Shown one piece after another: positions 7,020 to 16,228 of a DNA stretch of 64,000 nucleotides. A program made the position numbers and the translations under genes. Origin of the DNA: Mesorhizobium sp. (GTDB taxonomy: Bacteria > Pseudomonadota > Alphaproteobacteria > Rhizobiales > Rhizobiaceae); the NCBI GenBank assembly GCA_004017275.1, contig SAKE01000003.1:186001-250000 (forward strand), read 5' to 3'. Position 1 is the stretch's first letter; the number at the start of each line of letters is the position of its first letter. The notes beneath the pieces were generated by a model that saw nothing but the letters and a program-made list of their open reading frames with translations, was not told the DNA's origin and ran no database searches.

Positions 7020-9941
7020 ATGGCCGACCATAAATATCTTTCCATTCGCGGGGCGCGCGAACACAATCTGAAGAATGTCGATCTCGACCTGCCGCGTGAC
7101 AGCCTGATTGTCATGACCGGCCTGTCGGGTTCCGGCAAATCATCGCTTGCCTTCGACACGATCTATGCCGAAGGCCAGCGCCGCTATGTCGAAAGCCTTT
7201 CGGCTTACGCCCGGCAATTCCTCGAAATGATGCAGAAGCCTGATGTCGACCAGATCGACGGGCTGTCGCCGGCCATCTCCATCGAGCAGAAGACCACCTC
7301 GAAGAACCCGCGTTCGACGGTCGGCACCGTCACCGAGATCTACGACTACATGCGGCTTCTCTTTGCACGCGTCGGCATCCCCTATTCGCCGGCCACCGGC
7401 TTGCCGATCGAAAGCCAGACGGTTTCGCAAATGGTCGACCGCGTGCTGGCGGTCGAGGAAGGCACGCGCCTGTTCATCCTGGCGCCGATGGTGCGCGGCC
7501 GCAAAGGCGAGTACCGCAAGGAGTTGCTGGAACTGCAAAAGAAGGGCTTTCAGCGCGTCAAGGTCGATGGCGTCTTCTACGAGATATCCGACGTGCCGGC
7601 GCTGGATAAGAAGTACAAGCATGACCTTGACGTCGTCGTCGACCGTATCGTCGTGCGCGGCGATCTGGCGACGCGGCTTGCCGATTCCATTGAAACCGCG
7701 CTGAAGCTGGCCGATGGGCTGGCGGTCGCCGAATTCGCCGACAAACCGCTCGATTCCAGCCAGACCGGCGAGGATTCGGTCAACAAGTCGAAGAACGAGA
7801 CGCATGAGCGCATCCTGTTCTCGGAAAAATTCGCCTGCCCGGTCTCCGGCTTCACCATTCCGGAAATCGAACCGCGGCTGTTCTCGTTCAACAACCCGTT
7901 CGGCGCCTGCCCGACCTGCGACGGCCTCGGCAGCCAGCGCGCCATCGACGGCAATCTGATCGTCCCGGACGAAAACGTCTCGCTGCGCGACGGCGCCGTC
8001 AGCCCATGGGCCAAGTCGACCTCTCCCTATTACGTGCAGACGCTCGAAGCGCTGGGCAAGGCCTATGGCTTCAAGCTCGGCGACAAGTTCCGGGATCTGA
8101 CCGAAGAGGCCAAGGAAGCGATCCTGCGCGGCACCGGCGAGCGCGAAATCACCTTCCAGTATGATGACGGCCTGCGCTCCTACAAGACCACCAAGACTTT
8201 CGAAGGCGTCATCCCCAATCTCGAGCGGCGCTGGAAAGAGACCGAATCCGCCTGGATGCGCGAGGAGATCGAGCGCTTCATGTCGGCCACGCCCTGCCCG
8301 GCCTGCAAGGGTTATCGGCTGAAACCGGAGTCGCTGGCGGTCAAGATTGCCGGCAAGCATATCGGCGAAGTCACCGAACAGTCGATCCGCAACGCCGACA
8401 AATGGTTCACCGACCTGCCGGCGCAGCTCAACGACAAGCAGAACGAGATCGCGGTGCGGGTGCTCAAGGAAATCCGCGAGCGGCTGCGCTTCCTCAATGA
8501 TGTCGGGCTCGACTACCTGACGCTGTCGCGCAATTCCGGCACGCTGTCGGGCGGCGAGAGCCAGCGCATCCGGCTGGCATCGCAGATCGGCTCCGGCCTC
8601 ACCGGCGTGCTCTATGTGCTGGACGAGCCGTCGATCGGCCTGCACCAGCGCGACAATGCGCGCCTGCTCGATACGCTGAAGCACCTGCGCGACATCGGCA
8701 ACACGGTGATCGTCGTCGAGCATGACGAGGACGCCATCCTGCATGCCGACTATGTCGTCGACATGGGGCCGGCCGCCGGCATCCATGGCGGCGAGATCAT
8801 CGCCCAGGGCACGCCGCAGCAGGTGATGGCCAACCCGAACTCGATCACCGGCAAATATCTGTCGGGCGCGCTCGAAGTGGCGACGCCCGGCGTGCGCCGC
8901 GAGGCCAAGAAGAATCGGCGGCTGAAGATCGTCGGCGCGCGCGGCAACAATCTGAAGAACGTCACCGCCGAAATCCCGCTCGGCACCTTCACAGCCGTCA
9001 CCGGCGTGTCGGGCGGCGGCAAGTCGACCTTCCTGATCGAGACGCTGTTCAAGGCGGCCTCGCGACGCATCATGGGTTCGCGCGAACACCCGGCCGATCA
9101 TGACCGCATCGAGGGCCTCGAATTCCTCGACAAGGTCATCGACATCGACCAGTCGCCGATCGGCCGCACACCGCGTTCGAATCCCGCCACCTATACCGGC
9201 GCCTTCACGCCGATCCGCGACTGGTTCGCCGGCCTGCCCGAGGCCAAGGCGCGCGGCTACCAGCCCGGGCGCTTCTCCTTCAACGTCAAGGGCGGCCGCT
9301 GCGAAGCCTGCCAGGGCGATGGCGTCATCAAGATCGAGATGCACTTCCTCCCCGACGTCTACGTCACTTGCGACGTCTGCCACGGCAAGCGCTACAACAG
9401 GGAAACGCTCGACGTCGTGTTCAAGGGCAAGTCGATCGCCGACGTGCTCGACATGACGGTCGAGGAAGGTGTCGACTTCTTTGCCGCCGTGCCCGGCGTG
9501 CGCGACAAGCTCGACACGCTGAAGCAGGTCGGTCTCGGCTACATCCATATCGGCCAGCAGGCGACGACGCTGTCCGGCGGCGAGGCGCAGCGCATCAAGC
9601 TGGCCAAGGAACTGTCGCGCAAAGCGACCGGCAAGACGCTTTACATCCTCGACGAGCCGACAACCGGCCTGCACTTCCACGATGTCGCCAAGCTGTTGGA
9701 AGTGCTGCACGAACTGGTCGACCAAGGCAACACGGTCGTGGTCATCGAGCACAATCTCGAGGTGATAAAAACCGCCGACTGGGTGCTCGATCTCGGCCCC
9801 GAGGGCGGCGACGGCGGCGGCGAACTGGTCGCCTCCGGCACGCCAGAAGCCATCGTGCGCGAGAAGCGAAGCTACACCGGCCAGTTCCTCAAGGAACTGC
9901 TGGAACGGCGCCCCGGAGGCAAGCGCGAAGCGGCGGAGTGA
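7020..9941 (+). CDS. uvrA: Excinuclease ABC subunit A
   Basis: A 973-residue UvrA, the damage-recognising ATPase of nucleotide excision repair, which loads UvrB at lesions. Two ABC modules are complete: Walker [10 protein letters not shown] at residues 37-45 and GVSGGGKST near 661, with signatures LSGGESQRI and [12 protein letters not shown]. The zinc-binding cysteine pairs are visible: CPTC with CPAC in the first half, and CEAC with CDVC in the second. I start at the ATG at 7020 ([17 protein letters not shown]), which matches family N-termini. The frame is open from an ATG at 6963 that adds 19 unrelated residues. An SOS box lies upstream. A GNAT gene follows 31 bases later. Confidence 0.97.
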   Translation: MADHKYLSIRGAREHNLKNVDLDLPRDSLIVMTGLSGSGKSSLAFDTIYAEGQRRYVESLSAYARQFLEMMQKPDVDQIDGLSPAISIEQKTTSKNPRSTVGTVTEIYDYMRLLFARVGIPYSPATGLPIESQTVSQMVDRVLAVEEGTRLFILAPMVRGRKGEYRKELLELQKKGFQRVKVDGVFYEISDVPALDKKYKHDLDVVVDRIVVRGDLATRLADSIETALKLADGLAVAEFADKPLDSSQTGEDSVNKSKNETHERILFSEKFACPVSGFTIPEIEPRLFSFNNPFGACPTCDGLGSQRAIDGNLIVPDENVSLRDGAVSPWAKSTSPYYVQTLEALGKAYGFKLGDKFRDLTEEAKEAILRGTGEREITFQYDDGLRSYKTTKTFEGVIPNLERRWKETESAWMREEIERFMSATPCPACKGYRLKPESLAVKIAGKHIGEVTEQSIRNADKWFTDLPAQLNDKQNEIAVRVLKEIRERLRFLNDVGLDYLTLSRNSGTLSGGESQRIRLASQIGSGLTGVLYVLDEPSIGLHQRDNARLLDTLKHLRDIGNTVIVVEHDEDAILHADYVVDMGPAAGIHGGEIIAQGTPQQVMANPNSITGKYLSGALEVATPGVRREAKKNRRLKIVGARGNNLKNVTAEIPLGTFTAVTGVSGGGKSTFLIETLFKAASRRIMGSREHPADHDRIEGLEFLDKVIDIDQSPIGRTPRSNPATYTGAFTPIRDWFAGLPEAKARGYQPGRFSFNVKGGRCEACQGDGVIKIEMHFLPDVYVTCDVCHGKRYNRETLDVVFKGKSIADVLDMTVEEGVDFFAAVPGVRDKLDTLKQVGLGYIHIGQQATTLSGGEAQRIKLAKELSRKATGKTLYILDEPTTGLHFHDVAKLLEVLHELVDQGNTVVVIEHNLEVIKTADWVLDLGPEGGDGGGELVASGTPEAIVREKRSYTGQFLKELLERRPGGKREAAE

Positions 9942-9972
9942 GCGGACCGGTAGGCACCTGGAGAGCTTTTGA

Positions 9973-10437
9973 ATGACAATCCGAAAAGCGCTTGCCGGTG
10001 ATCTCCAAATTGTCGTCTCGCTGACCGACGCGGCCTATGCACTCTACACCGCGCTGTTTGGCACACCGCCGATCCCGGTCACCGAGGATTATGCGCCACG
10101 CATCGCGCGCGGCGAGGTCTGGCTGCTGGAAAGCAGCAACCAACTTGCCGGGCTTCTCACACTGGAGCGGCATGACGACCACGCGATGATCTTTTCCGTC
10201 GCCGTCGCCCCCGGCTTTCAAGGCAAGGGCTTCGGCATTGCGCTGCTCAACCAGGCGGACGAACAGACGCGCCTGTGGGGCCTGCCCGAAGTGCGGCTCT
10301 ACACCAACGCCAGGATGGAGCGGAACATCGCGCTCTATCTGGCCTATGGTTTCCACGAAACGGGTCGCCGGCCCAATCCCTACCGGCCAGGATGGGTGCT
10401 CGTCGACATGGCAAAACCAGTCCATGAGACGGCCTGA
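9973..10437 (+). CDS. GNAT family N-acetyltransferase
   Basis: A 154-residue single-domain GNAT acetyltransferase, which moves acetyl from acetyl-CoA to an amine. The acetyl-CoA binding motif A is clear: VAVAPGFQGKGFGIALLNQA near residues 76-95. It is followed by the ARMERNIALYLAYGFHETGR segment typical of the fold. The substrate cannot be told. It begins 31 bases after uvrA on the same strand and may be transcribed with it. The DUF72 gene follows after 25 bases. Confidence 0.9.
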   Translation: MTIRKALAGDLQIVVSLTDAAYALYTALFGTPPIPVTEDYAPRIARGEVWLLESSNQLAGLLTLERHDDHAMIFSVAVAPGFQGKGFGIALLNQADEQTRLWGLPEVRLYTNARMERNIALYLAYGFHETGRRPNPYRPGWVLVDMAKPVHETA

Positions 10438-10462
10438 TTTTTCTGAACTTGGGAGGATGACA

Positions 10463-11269
10463 ATGAGCACATCGGGAACAATCCGCGCCGGCATGGGCGG
10501 CTGGACGTTCGAGCCCTGGGATACGTCCTTCTATCCCGACAAGCTTCCCAAGGCCAAGCAGCTCAACTACGCCACTCGACAGGTGCCGAGCATCGAGGTC
10601 AACGGCACCTATTATTCCAGCTTCAAGGAGCCAACCTTCGTCAAATGGGCCGGCGAGGCACCCGACGGCTTTGTGTACTCGCTGAAGGGCAACCGCTTCG
10701 TCACCAACCGGCGCGTGCTGGGCGAGGCCGGTGAATCGATGATGCGCTTCCTCAGCTCGGGCGTGGCGGCGCTCGGCGAAAAGCTCGGGCCTATCCTGTG
10801 GCAGTTCGCGCCGACCAAGAAATTCGATCCGGATGATTTCGAAGCTTTTTTGAAATTGCTGCCGCAAAAGCAGGACGGGGTTGCGCTGCGGCATGCGCTC
10901 GAAGTGCGCAACGACAGTTTTGTCGTGCCGGAATTCGCCGCGTTAGCGCGCAAATACAAGGCGGCGATCGTCTATGCCGACCATGCCAAATATCCTGATA
11001 TCGCCGACGTCACCGGTGATTTCATCTATGCCCGGCTGCAGACCGGCAGCGACGACAATCCCGACTGCTACACGCCAAAAGGCCTCGATGAATGGGCCGC
11101 GCGGGCAAAAGTCTGGGCGGAAGGCAAGGTGCCGGCCGACCTCCGACGCGCCGATCCCGCCACCGACGCACCGGTCAAGCCGCGCGACGTGTTCGTCTAC
11201 TTCATCACCGAGGGCAAGGTCCGCGCGCCGTTCGGAGCGATGGCGCTGATGAAGCGCGTGACGGATTAG
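10463..11269 (+). CDS. DUF72 (YecE-like) domain protein
   Basis: A 268-residue DUF72 protein, a TIM-barrel-like family of unknown reaction. The opening IRAGMGGWTFEPWDTSFYP, the SIEVNGTYYSSF segment near residue 47, the middle GPILWQFAPTKKFD and the late FVYFITEGKVRAPF all fit. The start is set at the ATG at 10463 because GGGAGG lies at 10451-10456 with 6 bases of spacing. The frame is open much further upstream inside the GNAT gene, but only in shadow sequence. It follows the GNAT gene by 25 bases. A 7-bp hairpin at 11292-11308 lies just after the stop. Confidence 0.88.
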   Translation: MSTSGTIRAGMGGWTFEPWDTSFYPDKLPKAKQLNYATRQVPSIEVNGTYYSSFKEPTFVKWAGEAPDGFVYSLKGNRFVTNRRVLGEAGESMMRFLSSGVAALGEKLGPILWQFAPTKKFDPDDFEAFLKLLPQKQDGVALRHALEVRNDSFVVPEFAALARKYKAAIVYADHAKYPDIADVTGDFIYARLQTGSDDNPDCYTPKGLDEWAARAKVWAEGKVPADLRRADPATDAPVKPRDVFVYFITEGKVRAPFGAMALMKRVTD

Positions 11270-11291
11270 AGCAGCGAGCCTGCGGCGCCGG

Positions 11292-11308
11292 AACCTGCGG
11301 GGCAGGTT
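11292..11308 (+). terminator. Hairpin after the DUF72 gene
   Basis: AACCTGC-GGG-GCAGGTT, a perfect 7-bp stem with a 3-base loop, followed by GACCGTTTTG. It may end the uvrA-GNAT-DUF72 transcript; the T-run is short and a few bases away, so this is tentative. Confidence 0.4.
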
Positions 11309-11457
11309 GACCGTTTTGCCTCACTAGCGGCGACTGGGCCAGTGCTTTCGCGTGGATGCGATAGGCTCATTGTTCGCCGAAGACCGGTTTCCACAGATGG
11401 CCAGGCGCCTAACCAGCGGACATTGGCATTGGGAGAACCGGAAGAAAGCGAGGAAAG

Positions 11458-11715
11458 ATGGCGATCATCCTCATCGGGGCGTTGCTCACCATCGCCGGCG
11501 TTGTGTACATGGCGGACGCCGTTCTCAGGCGTGGGAAACTCAGTGATCCGACGCCCGCAGCTTCGGACCGCCGGATGCCGAATCTCGCAACGTCCGGCCC
11601 GACGCTTGAGCCACGACGGCGCGGATTAGGCTTCCTCGGCCTGTCACAGAATTGGCCGGGTCTGCTGATGATGGCGATCGGCGTCATTCTGCTGTTGTCG
11701 GTGGTGATCCTCTAA
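11458..11715 (+). CDS. Small two-span membrane protein
   Basis: An 85-residue protein with one hydrophobic segment at each end (residues 2-22 and about 66-84). The polar middle contains several Arg and Pro residues, so both ends probably span the membrane in a hairpin. ATG at 11458 follows GCGAGGAAAG, a fair ribosome-binding site. No family is recognised. It is flanked by about 190 bases upstream and about 110 bases before the diguanylate cyclase gene, all in the same direction. Coding is supported by the hydrophobic pattern and the start context. Confidence 0.6.
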   Translation: MAIILIGALLTIAGVVYMADAVLRRGKLSDPTPAASDRRMPNLATSGPTLEPRRRGLGFLGLSQNWPGLLMMAIGVILLLSVVIL

Positions 11716-11828
11716 CCCAATAACTCAAGAATTACGGCATCTTCATCGCCGTCGTAACCTTATCGATACCTCCTTGCTGCATGAATCCAGGCAGGCCAAG
11801 TCACAGATTTGGGGCAAGGACGAGGGGC

Positions 11829-12980
11829 ATGTCGCTCGACTACACTTCACTTCTGCTGGCTGTCGGCTTTTCCGCTGCCTGTCTGAGCCTGACATTGTTC
11901 GGCATGTGGCTGACCGCCCGCTCGGAGAAATTCCTGCTGACATGGGCGATCAGCCTGGTGTTCGTGGTCGGCGATATCTTTGCCTACGACGCCTATATCG
12001 ACATGCCTGGGCGCCTGCTGGGCATGGCAGCCCTCGCCCTGCTCCTGCTTGGTTTTTCGACCATGCTGGGTGCCGCCTATCAGTTCAGGAGCGGTGAATC
12101 GCCAATTCCGCGCACGGTGCTTGGCAGCGCCATTTCGCTGGCTGTGACATTGCCTGCCATGGCTCTTGGCTATGACGGACTGGGCTTCATGTTCGAAAAC
12201 GCCTTCGCTGCGTTGCTTCTGTTCGCAACGGCGCTCGAATACTGGAAAGGCCGCGACGAGGCCCCTGCCCTGACGATCGGCATCACCGCGCTCTATTCGG
12301 CCACGGCCACATCCTTCGCCCTGTGCGCCATGGTTCTTGCCTGGGATGGAAAGCTGATCCTTGGACATGCGCCCAGCAACTGGGCCGAGGAACTGAGCCT
12401 CATCATCGTCATCGCCAGCATGACCGGCATCGGAGCGCTTTCACTGGCACTCAATCAGGGACGTCTGGCCAGGCATCACCACCGCAACGCGTTGACCGAC
12501 CCGCTGACCGGCCTGCTCAACCGGCGCGCGCTGTTCGACCTGCATGGCGATACCCCGTTCGGTGCTTTCACGTCAGTGGTTGTCTTCGACCTTGACAGCT
12601 TCAAGGCCATCAACGACGAATTCGGCCATGCCGCCGGCGATGAAGTGCTGAGGATGTTCGCCAGGGACCTCGCCGGCAATCTTCGCCCGGCCGACGTCGC
12701 CGCGCGCATGGGCGGCGAGGAATTCGCGCTGGTGCTGAAGCGGACCTTGCCTGAAACGGTGGAGGCCACCGCCGAGACCATACGGGCAGCTTTCGCGGCG
12801 CGACGCATCGAAACCGAGACGGGCTCGTTAACGTGCACGGTCAGTGCCGGATTTGCCTTCGGCACCAAGGAGGGCCTCAGCTTCGACAAGGTGCTCAGCG
12901 CCGCCGACAAGGCGCTCTACGCCGCCAAACGCGGCGGCCGCAACCGCGTCACCGCCTCTCCATTCCGGCGCGCAAGCTGA
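11829..12980 (+). CDS. Membrane-bound diguanylate cyclase (GGDEF)
   Basis: A 383-residue protein: about six membrane spans in residues 1-200, then a C-terminal GGDEF domain that makes cyclic di-GMP from GTP. The active-site signature is intact as GGEEF at residues 295-299. The allosteric I-site RxxD (RPAD) lies five residues before it, so product inhibition is likely. NALTDPLTGLLNRRALFDLHG and the FDLDSFKAINDEFGHAAGDEVL segment confirm the family. The ATG at 11829 follows CGAGGGGC. An earlier in-frame ATG at 11781 adds 16 residues that do not look like the family. No EAL domain is present. The membrane part may sense a signal, but which one is unknown. Confidence 0.93.
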   Translation: MSLDYTSLLLAVGFSAACLSLTLFGMWLTARSEKFLLTWAISLVFVVGDIFAYDAYIDMPGRLLGMAALALLLLGFSTMLGAAYQFRSGESPIPRTVLGSAISLAVTLPAMALGYDGLGFMFENAFAALLLFATALEYWKGRDEAPALTIGITALYSATATSFALCAMVLAWDGKLILGHAPSNWAEELSLIIVIASMTGIGALSLALNQGRLARHHHRNALTDPLTGLLNRRALFDLHGDTPFGAFTSVVVFDLDSFKAINDEFGHAAGDEVLRMFARDLAGNLRPADVAARMGGEEFALVLKRTLPETVEATAETIRAAFAARRIETETGSLTCTVSAGFAFGTKEGLSFDKVLSAADKALYAAKRGGRNRVTASPFRRAS

Positions 12981-13029
12981 CCGCGCACATCGATGCCGTA
13001 GCTACGATCGGGATGAGCGAAGGCGGCCC

Positions 13030-13206
13030 TTATGCCGCCATGACGATTTCATTGAAGGCATCCAGGTCGACATAGAAGACCTTGGTGATTTCCTCGATCA
13101 GGTCGTCGTATTCGCAGCCCTGTGACCTCAAGATGTTGATGGCGGCGATGATGTCGACACGTTCGGTAAGCCGCCGCTTCTGGTAGTCCTCGACGTAACG
13201 TTCCAT
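13030..13206 (-). CDS. Conserved small protein, 58 residues
   Basis: A 58-codon frame read from the ATG at 13206 to a TAA at 13030. The protein begins MERYVEDYQKRRLTERVDII and contains NILRSQGCEYDDLIEEITKV, a well-formed mix of amphipathic helices with acidic and basic residues. AAGGGA sits 5 bases before the ATG on the minus strand, a good ribosome-binding site. It is too short for many gene finders. I believe small proteins of this kind occur in rhizobial genomes, but no function is known. It lies downstream of urtE with about 270 bases between, and is convergent with the diguanylate cyclase gene. Confidence 0.7.
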   Translation of the reverse strand: MERYVEDYQKRRLTERVDIIAAINILRSQGCEYDDLIEEITKVFYVDLDAFNEIVMAA

Positions 13207-13477
13207 GGCTGTCCCTTGGCCTGTGTGCCCAAACGCGTTTGAACGACAGAGATCGCAGGAGGGAAGCTAGGAAGCTTTGCTTGCGTGAAACTTGCCCGGT
13301 GCTAGCCGCGCCCTCGATCTGCGATGAACCAGACTGATACGGAAGCGGCCGACTCACAAAAGCCCTGGGAAAGACTAGCACGCAGCCCATGGTACGCCAG
13401 TGACGCAGATGGCTGGATCGGAGAAATATTGGACTTGCCAATGACTTCGGACCGTCAACTGAAGTTCAGCGACGATT
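13207..13477. other. Gap between the 58-residue gene and urtE
   Basis: About 270 bases. A plus-strand frame of 58 codons (13324-13500) is open here but lacks a ribosome-binding site, uses codons rare in this genome (CTA, ATA, TCA) and runs into the end of urtE. I therefore do not call it a gene. No clear terminator hairpin for the urt operon is visible. The promoter of the 58-residue gene should lie in the left part. Confidence 0.4.
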
Positions 13478-14173
13478 CTACACCGTCAGGAACTTCCTGA
13501 CATCCGCCCTGTCGAGATCTTCCGCCGGACCGGTATGGACGATCAGTCCCCGATCCATGATGTTGACCTCGTCGGCGAGTTCGCGGCAGAAATCGAGATA
13601 TTGTTCGACCAAAAGCACGGCAATGCCGGCCTGGTCGCGCAGATAGCGGATGGCGCGGCCGATATCCTTGATGATCGACGGCTGGATGCCTTCCGTCGGC
13701 TCGTCGAGCACCAGCAGTTTCGGCCGCATTACCAGCGCCCTGCCGATCGCAAGCTGCTGCTGCTGGCCGCCGGAAAGGTCACCGCCGCGACGGCCAAGCA
13801 TCTGCTTGAGCACCGGGAACAATTCGAAGACATGCGCCGGAATGTTGCGGTCGCCGCGCTTCAGCGGCGCAAAGCCTGATTCCAGGTTTTCCCGCACGGT
13901 GAGCAGCGGAAAAATCTCCCTGCCCTGCGGCACGAATGCGATGCCCGACCGGGCGCGGTCATACGCCGCGCTCCGGTCGAGCGCCTTCCCCTCGAAGGCA
14001 ACGCTTCCGCTCGTCAGCCGGTGGTGGCCGACGATCGATCTCATCAAACTGGTCTTGCCGACGCCGTTGCGGCCGAGCACGCAGGTGATCTTGCCGGCGC
14101 CCGCCTTCAGCGACACGCCGCGCAGCGCCTGGGCGGCGCCGTAGTGCAGCGTGACATTGGAAACTTCGAGCAT
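13478..14173 (-). CDS. urtE: Urea ABC transporter ATP-binding subunit UrtE
   Basis: A 231-residue ABC ATPase, the second of the two that power the urea importer. Walker A is GRNGVGKTSLM near residue 34, the signature is LSGGQQQQLAIGRAL and Walker B is KLLVLDEPTEGIQPS. The sequence TEGIQPSIIKDIG is characteristic of UrtE/LivF-type subunits. Length is normal. It is the last gene of urtABCDE, 69 bases after urtD. The complete set of five genes in family order makes the urea assignment secure. No urease gene follows within the window. Confidence 0.95.
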   Translation of the reverse strand: MLEVSNVTLHYGAAQALRGVSLKAGAGKITCVLGRNGVGKTSLMRSIVGHHRLTSGSVAFEGKALDRSAAYDRARSGIAFVPQGREIFPLLTVRENLESGFAPLKRGDRNIPAHVFELFPVLKQMLGRRGGDLSGGQQQQLAIGRALVMRPKLLVLDEPTEGIQPSIIKDIGRAIRYLRDQAGIAVLLVEQYLDFCRELADEVNIMDRGLIVHTGPAEDLDRADVRKFLTV

Positions 14174-14242
14174 GTCAGTCCCGTCTCCAGAACTTGAGAA
14201 ACGACAGATCGAAGTGATGGAATTGAACCCGCCAGACCATGC

Positions 14243-14989
14243 TCATCTCCCCAGATAGACTTCGACGACACGCTCGTCGGCCGACACGAAATCGAGTGTG
14301 CCTTCCGAGAGCACCGAGCCCTCATGCAGGCAGGTGACCTTGACGCCCAGCTCGCGCACGAAATGCATGTCGTGCTCGACGACGATGACCGAATGGTCGC
14401 GCGCAATGTCCTTGAGCAGTCGTGCGGTTTCCTCGGTCTCGGCATCGGTCATGCCGGCGACCGGCTCGTCGACCAGAAGCAGCTTCGGATCCTGCGCCAG
14501 CAGCATACCGATCTCGAGCCACTGCTTTTGCCCATGGCTGAGATTGGCCGCCAATTCGTCGCGCTTGTCACCGAGCCGGATGATGCCGAGGATATCATCG
14601 ATCTGCCGCGTCTCAGCGGCTGAGCGGCGGTGAAACAGCGCCGGGAAGATCGACCGCGGACCCTTTAGCGCCAGCATAAGGTTTTCCTCGATCGTGTGGC
14701 TTTCGAAGACGGTCGGCTTCTGGAATTTGCGGCCGATGCCCATCATGGCGATCTCGGCTTCATCGTGCTTGGTGAGATCGACCTGGCCGTCGAAGAATAC
14801 CTCGCCCTCGTCGGGCCGCGTCTTGCCGGTGACGATGTCCATCATCGTCGTCTTGCCGGCGCCGTTGGGGCCGATGATGGCGCGCATCTCGCCCTTGTCG
14901 AGCACCAGCGACAGATTGTTGATGGCGCGAAAACCGTCGAAGGAGACCGAGACGCCGTCGAGATAGAGGATGGTGTTCGACTTGCTCAT
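14243..14989 (-). CDS. urtD: Urea ABC transporter ATP-binding subunit UrtD
   Basis: A 248-residue ABC ATPase of the LivG/UrtD type. Walker A is GPNGAGKTTMM near residue 40. The segment IGRKFQKPTVFESHTIEENL is typical for UrtD, where a glutamine-containing Q-loop contacts the permease. The signature region LSHGQKQWLEIGMLL shows the SHGQ form found in this family, and Walker B is KLLLVDEPVAGMTD. It begins 6 bases after the stop of urtC, so the two are translationally close. It works with UrtE as an ATPase pair on the cytoplasmic face of the UrtBC channel. Confidence 0.95.
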   Translation of the reverse strand: MSKSNTILYLDGVSVSFDGFRAINNLSLVLDKGEMRAIIGPNGAGKTTMMDIVTGKTRPDEGEVFFDGQVDLTKHDEAEIAMMGIGRKFQKPTVFESHTIEENLMLALKGPRSIFPALFHRRSAAETRQIDDILGIIRLGDKRDELAANLSHGQKQWLEIGMLLAQDPKLLLVDEPVAGMTDAETEETARLLKDIARDHSVIVVEHDMHFVRELGVKVTCLHEGSVLSEGTLDFVSADERVVEVYLGR

Positions 14990-14995
14990 CGTCGC

Positions 14996-16228
14996 TCACT
15001 CCGCCGGCTGCGGTTCGGGGCTGGATGCGGACCAGTCGCCGGGCTTTCTCGCCGCGCTGCGAACGATTTTTGCCGGCGGCGCAATGTCGGCATCGGTGCC
15101 GGCTTCCTCGGCAATCGAAGCGGCTCGCAACGCCCTGGCGTTGCCGCGCCAGGAATCCCACATGCCGATGATGCCCTTGGGCAGCAGGAGCGTGACGGCG
15201 ACGAACAGCCCCCCCAATGCAAACAGCCAGAACTCCGGCAGCACGCCGGTGAACCAGGATTTGCCGGCATTGACCAGCAACGCACCGATGATCGGCCCGA
15301 CGATGGTGCCGCGCCCGCCCACAGCCGCCCAGATCACCACCTCGATCGAATTCGAGGGTTCGAATTCGCCCGGATTGATGATGCCGACCTGCGGCACGTA
15401 GAGCGCGCCGGCAATGCCGGCCATGACGGCAGACACCGTGAATGCGAACAGCTTGACGTTCTCCGCCCGCCAGCCGAGGAAGCGCGTGCGGCTCTCGGCA
15501 TCGCGCACCGCCATCAAGAGCTTGCCGTATTTGGAACCGACGATCGCCCAGGTGACAAAGACCGCGAGTGCGAGCGTCACCGCACTGGCGGCGAACAGCG
15601 CCGAACGCGTCGCGTCGGCCTGTACGTTGAAGCCCAGAATGTCCTTGAAATCGGTCAGGCCGTTGTTGCCGCCGAAACCCATGTCGTTGCGGAAAAACGC
15701 AAGCAGCAGCGCGTAGGTCATCGCCTGCGTGATGATCGAGAGATAGACGCCGGTGACACGGCTGCGAAAGGCGAACCAGCCGAAGACGAAGGCGAGCAGG
15801 CCAGGCACTGCGAGCACCATGATCGCGGCGAACCAGAAATTGTCAAAACCATACCAGAACCATGGCAATTCCTTGTAGTTCAGGAACACCATGAAGTCGG
15901 GCAGGATCGGGTTGCCGTAAACGCCGCGCGAGCCGATCTGGCGCATCAGATACATGCCCATCGCATAGCCGCCGAGCGCGAAGAAGGCGCCGTGGCCGAG
16001 CGAGAGAATGCCGCAATAGCCCCAAACCAGGTCGAGCGCCAAGGCGAGCAGCGCGTAGCAGAGATATTTGCCGGTCAGCGCGACGATGTAGGGCGGCACG
16101 TAGAAGGCGCTGGTGGGCGACACCGCAAGACTGAGCAGCGGCACGATGACGGCCACCGCCAGCAGGATGAAGATCGTGATGGCGACGCGGCGGTCCGCAC
16201 CCGCGGCAAAGAAGCGTCCGGCGATCAT
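14996..16228 (-). CDS. urtC: Urea ABC transporter permease UrtC
   Basis: A 410-residue permease of the branched-chain amino acid/urea class with about nine to ten membrane segments. YLCYALLALALDLVWGYCGILSLGHGAFF is split across the usual conserved loop near residues 60-90, and GSKYGKLLMAVRDAESRTRF is the cytoplasmic EAA-like coupling region. The ATG at 16228 overlaps the last four bases of urtB, which decides the start. The longer open frame upstream lies within urtB. The charged Pro/Ala-rich C-terminal tail after residue 350 is usual in rhizobial UrtC. It forms the membrane channel together with UrtB. Confidence 0.95.
   Translation of the reverse strand: MIAGRFFAAGADRRVAITIFILLAVAVIVPLLSLAVSPTSAFYVPPYIVALTGKYLCYALLALALDLVWGYCGILSLGHGAFFALGGYAMGMYLMRQIGSRGVYGNPILPDFMVFLNYKELPWFWYGFDNFWFAAIMVLAVPGLLAFVFGWFAFRSRVTGVYLSIITQAMTYALLLAFFRNDMGFGGNNGLTDFKDILGFNVQADATRSALFAASAVTLALAVFVTWAIVGSKYGKLLMAVRDAESRTRFLGWRAENVKLFAFTVSAVMAGIAGALYVPQVGIINPGEFEPSNSIEVVIWAAVGGRGTIVGPIIGALLVNAGKSWFTGVLPEFWLFALGGLFVAVTLLLPKGIIGMWDSWRGNARALRAASIAEEAGTDADIAPPAKIVRSAARKPGDWSASSPEPQPAE

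Noticed and set aside
7140..9752. 870-codon open frame antisense to uvrA
   Set aside because: Shadow of uvrA produced by high GC and codon bias; its translation is low-complexity and has no family features.
13324..13500. 58-codon plus-strand frame between the small gene and urtE
   Set aside because: No ribosome-binding site, codons rare in this genome, and overlap with the end of urtE.
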